Assembly: GCA_013396525.1 (NCBI GenBank)
Contig: VWYX01000351.1
Coordinates: 116,944 to 180,943 of the forward strand
From: Chaetorhynchus papuensis
Taxonomy: Eukaryota; Chordata; Aves; Passeriformes; Rhipiduridae
DNA: 64,000 nt
Direction of reading: 5' to 3'
Shown piece by piece: positions 59,430 to 64,000 of this stretch. Each line of letters opens with the position of its first letter. Position 1 is the stretch's first letter. A program made the position numbers and the translations under genes. The notes beneath the pieces were generated by a model, which was not told the origin of the DNA, did no database searches, and saw only the letters and a list, made by a program, of their open reading frames with translations.

Positions 59430-59960
59430 TTTCTGGGTCACTGGGGGGATCTGGGGTGAATCTGAGTTTGGGGGTAACAGTAGGGTGGCTGGTCATGAGT
59501 TCTGGGGTGACCAGTCTCTATGGACAAGGATGGTTGATTGGGCAGAGCAGAGGCTGGAGAACACGGCATGGGGCTGGTGAGTGATTTGTCTTCTCCAGAA
59601 ATGTGGGTCAGGGGTGTGGGTAGCTGGGTTGGTCCAGATGAGCCCAAAGGTTGTCATCCAATCTCAACAACTGTGGGACTGAGGATGAGGCTGGGGAAGG
59701 ACGGAGGGAGCAGAGGGGTCTGGGGTCACAGGGACTGTGGGAGGACATGAGGGGGAGCAGGTGGGTTGGGGGGTCAATGCAGGATTAACAGGGAGGGCTG
59801 GGGTGGGGGGGTCTGGTGTTAATGCAGGGGCTAAGGAAGACAAGGGGGATGAGGGGGTCCAGGGAGAGTCTGTGGGGGCTGGGAGGCAGTGGGTGGCTGA
59901 GGAGTTGGCAGTGGGGGTGGGGAAGCCCTTAGCTGAGGGGTGCTGGTGCTGGGGACAGGA
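59430..59960. repeat. G-rich, purine-biased tract upstream of MYBPH
   Basis: About 500 bp rich in GGGG, GGTGGGG and GGGGTC words with few pyrimidine runs on this strand. No clear period was found. It starts about 750 bp before the MYBPH TATA box. Confidence 0.5.
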
Positions 59961-60136
59961 GCCATGTCCCCAAAGAAAGGTGACCTGGCCCTGGCCTACC
60001 CAGTCCTGGGTGAGGCCAGGGGGGCCGCTGGGAGGGCTGGGCCCATGTGCTGCCATCCCATAGGAGGGGGCAGCGGGGGCTGCTGAATATGCAGGTCCTG
60101 GGTGGCTATTCCTGGCAGTCCCGCCTGCGCAGGCAG

Positions 60137-60180
60137 ATTGGTTTGCAGGGAGGTGACAAGTGCCAGCCAAAGCCTATAAA
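60137..60180 (+). promoter_or_regulatory. MYBPH core promoter
   Basis: A TATAAA box at 60175-60180 has an inverted CCAAT (ATTGG) at 60137-60141. The transcription start is expected near 60205, leaving a 5' UTR of about 220 nt to the ATG at 60426. A TATA-driven promoter fits a tissue-specific muscle gene, in contrast to the CpG promoter of DENND2D. Confidence 0.65.
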
Positions 60181-60425
60181 AGTCACCCAGCTCCTGTTCT
60201 GGCTCAGTGACCCGGTTCCCCCCTCCCAGCACAGCCGTCCGGGAGCAGAGACCAGCGGTCCGGAGTGGAGACACCTGGTCCTGAGCAGGGACCCGAACCT
60301 CGAAGTCCAGACCCCATATCCAGAGGAGAGATCTTTTGTCCGGAGCAGGAACCCCAAAACAGAGAAGAGACCCCGGAGCAGAAACCCCAGAACATCCCCT
60401 TCCCCAGCCCCCAGGCTTTGCAGCG

Positions 60426-60729
60426 ATGACCGGCAAAACTGCACCTCCAGCCAAAAAACCGGCTCCGGCAGCGGCCAAGAAAAAGGCAGCACCAGCCCCG
60501 AAGGAAGAAGTGGCCCCAAAGGAAGAAGCGGCCCCGAAGGAAGAAGCAGCCCCATCTGCTGAAGGGCCCCCAGCCCCTGAGCAGCCCCCAGCCCCCACAG
60601 ACGAACACCCTCCCGTCCCCACAGAAGCTGGAGCAGAAGCGACTCCAGCACCTGCAGAAGGTTCCCCAGCTCCCTCAGCTGAAACCCCAGCCCCAGCCCC
60701 CGAGCCTGAACCGGAGAAACCAAAGGAAG
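60426..60729 (+). CDS. MYBPH: MYBPH exon 1, Ala/Pro-rich leader
   Basis: 304 nt, ATG in a GCAGCGATGA context, GTGAGT donor. It encodes a lysine-rich start followed by an acidic Pro/Ala/Glu tail ending EPEPEKPKE. Likely an extended, disordered region. Confidence 0.93.
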
Positions 60730-63040
60730 GTGAGTGGGGAACACTGGAGTGGGGAGGGGAGATAAGCAAGGCTTGGAGGGGGCATGTGCCGGGGAGAAGG
60801 GATGGAGAGATGAAGTCATCAAGGATATTTTTGCAGTGGGATAGGGCTGGGGATTAGGAGGATGGGTGGACTGAAGACAGACCTGGAGGTTGAGCAATTG
60901 CCCTCCAAGAGCCCTGGTACTTGAGCCCTGCCCTCACCACTGTGGGTTTGTTACAGAGCCACCCAGCTGCCCCTTGTCCTTGACCGTGGAAGAAGTGAGT
61001 GAAAACTCATTTACACTGACCTGGAAAGCCCCAGAGCAGACGGGCCGGGCAGGTCTGGACGGATACATTGTGGAGATCTGCAAAGATGGAAGTAGGTTTG
61101 GTCTTTCCTGCCTGGCGAGCATGGGGAGATGAGAGATGGTGTGTGACTGTGGGGTGGGATGGAACTGGGTGGAACCCAGCAGAGAATTTCCCCTAGCATC
61201 AATTCCCTTTCTTTGCCCAAACGGATCCATTTTGAATGGTTATTTCTTATCCATGGAGGAACAGGGCATCCCATTGACTTCAGACAGTAGTGATGTCTTT
61301 AGCAGGGGCTTGGGGCAGGCTTAGTGTCACTGCTATGTCCAGCTTGAGTGTGGAGCAGAGACCAACACACCCTCTGGGGATGATTTCTGATGAACTCCAG
61401 ATCTGCAGAGACCCAGGGCTGCGATGGTAATCCAAGAAAACAGGAGGAAAAATTCAATTCTCCCGTGTTTGCCCAAAATGAAGCATGGAATGAATGGGGC
61501 TAAGGAGGATGAGGAGGGAAGGAGTCCTGGGCATGTGTCAGCCAACTTGATGAAGTCCGGAAAGAGGGTGGCTGTGGTGGATGGAGGTGGGCTGGGAGGG
61601 GCAGCAATTGTCCATGGTTCTCCAGTTGCATTGTTGGGCAGTGGAATGGAGTGGGTGGATAAGATTCATGTTTTGGGCACTCTCTTGAAGCCCTGCTGGG
61701 CTTTGGGGTAAGAGTGAAGGGTCTGTGTGGCTGGGAGATCCACAAGGAGAGGCTGGGCTGGAGTAGTTTGGGAGACACAGGTGGCCCATGGACCTCAGGG
61801 AATTTGATCCTCGGCTGTTTAGCTTGTGGCACACACGATGGACACATTCTTGGCTGTGGGAGGCTTCCATCGCTGGGCTGGGGTGGAGAGGTTACCACGA
61901 CTGGGTGAGATGTGTGAGGAGGACCTTTCATGGGACAAGGAAAGATGCAGCCATTCCTGGAGGGATCTGTCTGACAGCCACCCAAAGGGCTCAGTCTGGA
62001 TGCTCTCCTGGCTTGCCTTGGGTCTGCTGGAGGACGGGAGAACTCCAGTCTCTCAGTCGTCATCTAGGGGCCACGGGACTGCTGTATTTGGGCTGGTACA
62101 AGACTGTGGTTGGCAAAAATATGGTGAGATTTGAGTGAGGGCTGATTTGAGCAATGCCAGTGGTGAAGGGAAAGAGGATCTGGTGGGATTTGGCTGCTCC
62201 AATGGCATTGACAGGAAAACCTTGTTCTGAAGGTGCACATGGGGGCTTGGGACACCCTGGCACATGTGGGTCACTCTCATTGCCCATCTGGGACCAGGGC
62301 AGTTTATTTTCTAAGTGAGAAACATCTTGAGAGGTTTGGCACATGGCAAGGCCATGTTAGCTGGGGCTGAGGGAGGGCTGGGCTCTGGGTTGAGTTTGAT
62401 ACAACCTTTCCAAGCATGAAGAACATTTGGAGAGGTCCATCCGGCTGGGGGCAGGTCCTGAGCAGACCTTGCCCAGTGTGGAGGAGTTTGTGGGGGCCAT
62501 GGTGAGCCCCAGTGTTGTCCTGGGGAAGTGAGAGGAGCAGAGTGGCTGGCAGGGAGCTCTAAAGATCTTTCCTTTCAGAAATGCACCTGGTCAGCAGGGA
62601 CGTGTTTGCTGGCCCGATGTCTTTTCTTACTTGCAAATGTCCTCATGCTCCAGTGCTGAGCTCCTGCCAGCACTTCATACCCCACACTCCTTGGCAGGGG
62701 GGCCAACCTCCCCTCCAATGTTCCTTTTTCTGCTGATGCCCCAAAAATCATTCCACCTTTCCAAGGAAGAGGTTCTTTGCCTCTGGGTCTCACCCCCTGG
62801 GCCATGTTCCTGCTGCTCAGGGTGTGTCTGTCTGTCCATGGCACATCCAAAGTGCTGTGCTGTCTGTCGCAGGTTCAGACTGGAAAGCTGTGAACCAGGA
62901 GCCTTTTCTTTCCACCCGCTACACAATCCCAAACCTCAGCTCTGGGGACAAGATCCACGTGCGGGTGGTGGCTGTCAGTGCCAGTGGAGCCAGTGTCCCA
63001 GCCACTCTGGAGCAGCCAGTGCTCATCAGGGAGATCCTCC
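60426..63040 (+). CDS. MYBPH: MYBPH, myosin-binding protein H (3' part outside window)
   Basis: MyBP-H is a thick-filament-associated protein of vertebrate skeletal muscle, built as a low-complexity N-terminus followed by FN3-Ig-FN3-Ig. Coding exons here are 60426-60729, 60957-61091 and 62873-63040, giving 607 nt or about 202 residues. The N-terminal ~100 residues begin MTGKTAPPAKKPAPAAAKKK and are Ala/Pro/Lys/Glu-rich with three PKEE(V/A)A repeats. Then EPPSCPLSLTVEEVSENSFT and LTWKAPEQTG open the first fibronectin-III domain, which closes in exon 3 (YTIPNLSSGDKIHVRVVAVS). This matches the known avian MyBP-H layout and start sequence (MTGKTAP). Remaining domains lie beyond position 64000. 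MYBPC paralogues are less likely because they begin with an Ig domain rather than this leader. Confidence 0.93.
60498..60551 (+). repeat. 18-bp coding tandem repeat in MYBPH
   Basis: Three consecutive 18-bp units encode P-K-E-E-V-A, P-K-E-E-A-A and P-K-E-E-A-A. They differ only at a few bases and are probably length-variable between birds. Confidence 0.8.
60957..61091 (+). CDS. MYBPH: MYBPH exon 2, first half of FN3 domain
   Basis: Acceptor GTTACAG, donor GTAGGT. It encodes EPPSCPLSLTVEEVSENSFT, LTWKAPEQTGRAGLDGYIVE and ICKDG, with the conserved FN3 Trp (TLTW) and Tyr (DGYIVE). Confidence 0.93.
61092..62872 (+). other. MYBPH intron 2 (non-coding)
   Basis: 1.8 kb of unique G-rich sequence. 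No repeat copy or other gene was recognised. Confidence 0.6.
62873..63040 (+). CDS. MYBPH: MYBPH exon 3, second half of FN3 domain
   Basis: Acceptor CTGTCGCAG, donor GTGAGT. Continuing the split Ser codon it reads SSDWKAVNQEPFLSTRYTIP, NLSSGDKIHVRVVAVSASG and ASVPATLEQPVLIREIL, completing the FN3 fold (L-x-x-G-x-x-x-x-V-R-V-x-A). Confidence 0.93.
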
Positions 63041-64000
63041 GTGAGTACTGCTCCTGAGGGCAGAATTCCTGGGTGAAATCTCCATCCATCCCTGCAGCCT
63101 GAGCAGCCTCTCACGGGTCCCGTCCAGCCTTTGACAGATGTTATTCTCAATGACTGTGTCCAATTTCCTCAGGAGAAGATTCCTGACCTCACCAGTCTTG
63201 CTGATGGTGAAGCTTTGGGGATGAAGGACTCAAAGGGCAGAGCTACATTTTCCTGTTTCATGGAAGGAGTTCAGAATCCACCTCCCCCAAGCTCGTCTCC
63301 TCCCCTTGGCCGTGTCTCATCCCAAATATGCTATGGCACACATTGGACAGCTTTGTTTATTTAGCTCAGGGAAGTTAAGAGCTGGTTGTCTGGAGCATGG
63401 GAACTTTAATCATGCTGAACTCGCTAATGAATGAGTTGCTCCCATGCTTAGCAGGACTCACATTCCTCCCGGGGTGCTGCCAATTTGCTGAGGCTGATGC
63501 AGGAGGTCAGGGCTGGTTTGCACTCAGCAAACAGCAAATACAGACTCATTTTGCCTTTAGATGGAATTATTAATGCTCAAGTTTTCCTGTTATTCAACAC
63601 ATCAGATTTTTCAGCTGCTTAAAAATAGTAATACTAAAGAAAGTTATTCCGGGAGCCACCAGCTTTTCATAGGAAAAGGCTTGGAGAATATCAGCCTGTG
63701 GAAAGGTCTTGCAGGGTCCGTCTTCTCAGTGTGCTTGGAGGAGGTGGATGTAGCTTAGGGGTGGTGGCTGCGCCTGTTCACCTCTGACCTCAAAACCATC
63801 CCACCAAACCTCATGGAAGGGGGAAAACTGGGGTGTGAGGGACTGACATGAGATGACAAATGCACAGCTCGTGCTTCCCACACCCTATCCCTACTGCCTG
63901 AGCTTTGTCCCAACCACATGTACAGGTGTAAAACCCAAAGAGCTGAGAGACCCACACACAACTTGATTTACTGGGTTTCCCTCCCCTCCCCTCCCCTCCC
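63041..64000 (+). other. MYBPH intron 3, cut by window end
   Basis: No further MYBPH exon (the Ig domain) is seen before the end. The last bases, 63977-64000, are a CTCCC pentamer repeat. Confidence 0.6.
63977..64000. repeat. CTCCC pentamer repeat, cut by window end
   Basis: Four or more CTCCC units end the window. Confidence 0.9.

Larger units (their letters stand above)
46940..60170. other. DENND2D-MYBPH head-to-head spacer
   Basis: No exon of a known family was recognised. The spacer has a CpG-rich block at about 48400-49070, CR1 copies (50025-50305, 52060-52740, 55385-55580), a 64-base gap, AT-rich repeat-poor blocks (57220-57480 and 57820-58260) and a G-rich purine tract (59430-59960). 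In mammals, chitinase-family genes lie upstream of both DENND2D and MYBPH. I looked for GH18 hallmarks such as D-x-D-W-E-Y and found none here. Confidence 0.55.

Noticed and set aside
59996..60897. Minus-strand frames of 257 and 263 codons opposite MYBPH exon 1
   Set aside because: They are antisense shadows of the low-complexity Ala/Pro/Glu coding exon and its GC-rich leader.
1..64000. tRNA, rRNA, CRISPR or intact retroviral genes
   Set aside because: No cloverleaf, rRNA-like block, regularly spaced repeat array, or gag/pol-like frame was found by eye. The only mobile-element remains recognised are CR1 fragments.

Overview
This is a vertebrate nuclear window and almost certainly avian. The introns and spacers are full of CR1-type LINE fragments, introns are compact, and a mosaic of GC-rich and AT-rich DNA surrounds the genes, as on a bird microchromosome. 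No bacterial, organellar or viral gene organisation is visible. Nearly all long open frames outside the exons below are shadows in GC-rich or repeat DNA.

Three protein genes can be read from their exons. (1) CEPT1, choline/ethanolamine phosphotransferase 1, + strand, about 2.4-28.3 kb. The window enters the gene after its first coding exon(s) and contains the remaining 303 codons through the stop. (2) DENND2D, a DENN-domain Rab exchange factor, - strand, start codon at 46204 and stop at 34867. It has twelve coding exons, 467 codons, and appears complete. CEPT1 and DENND2D converge across a spacer of about 5.8 kb. (3) MYBPH, myosin-binding protein H, + strand from 60426. Its first three coding exons are present (Ala/Pro/Lys/Glu-rich N-terminus and first fibronectin-III domain), and the gene runs off the right edge. 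DENND2D and MYBPH are head to head across about 14 kb.

The most interesting signal is in CEPT1. Two tandem 85-nt exons, 11368-11452 and 19291-19375, have the same length, the same phases and related translations. Each alone keeps the frame, and both together break it. This is the signature of a mutually exclusive exon pair that swaps one membrane-helix segment of the enzyme.

The second signal is gene order. In human, CEPT1-DENND2D lies on 1p13.3 beside CHI3L2/CHIA, and MYBPH lies on 1q32.1 beside CHI3L1/CHIT1. Here DENND2D and MYBPH are direct neighbours, with no chitinase-family (GH18) exon that I can recognise between them. The window therefore appears to span the place where the mammalian order was split, or where the chitinase cluster was lost or moved.

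The 46.4-60.2 kb interval holds a degenerate GC minisatellite, an orphan CpG-rich block with a 432-codon open frame of doubtful meaning, several CR1 copies and AT-rich repeat-poor blocks. There are two assembly gaps (6011-6540 and 51504-51567). Names rest on my reading of translated exons against remembered family sequences. Splice coordinates come from GT/AG plus reading-frame continuity and were not tested against transcripts.
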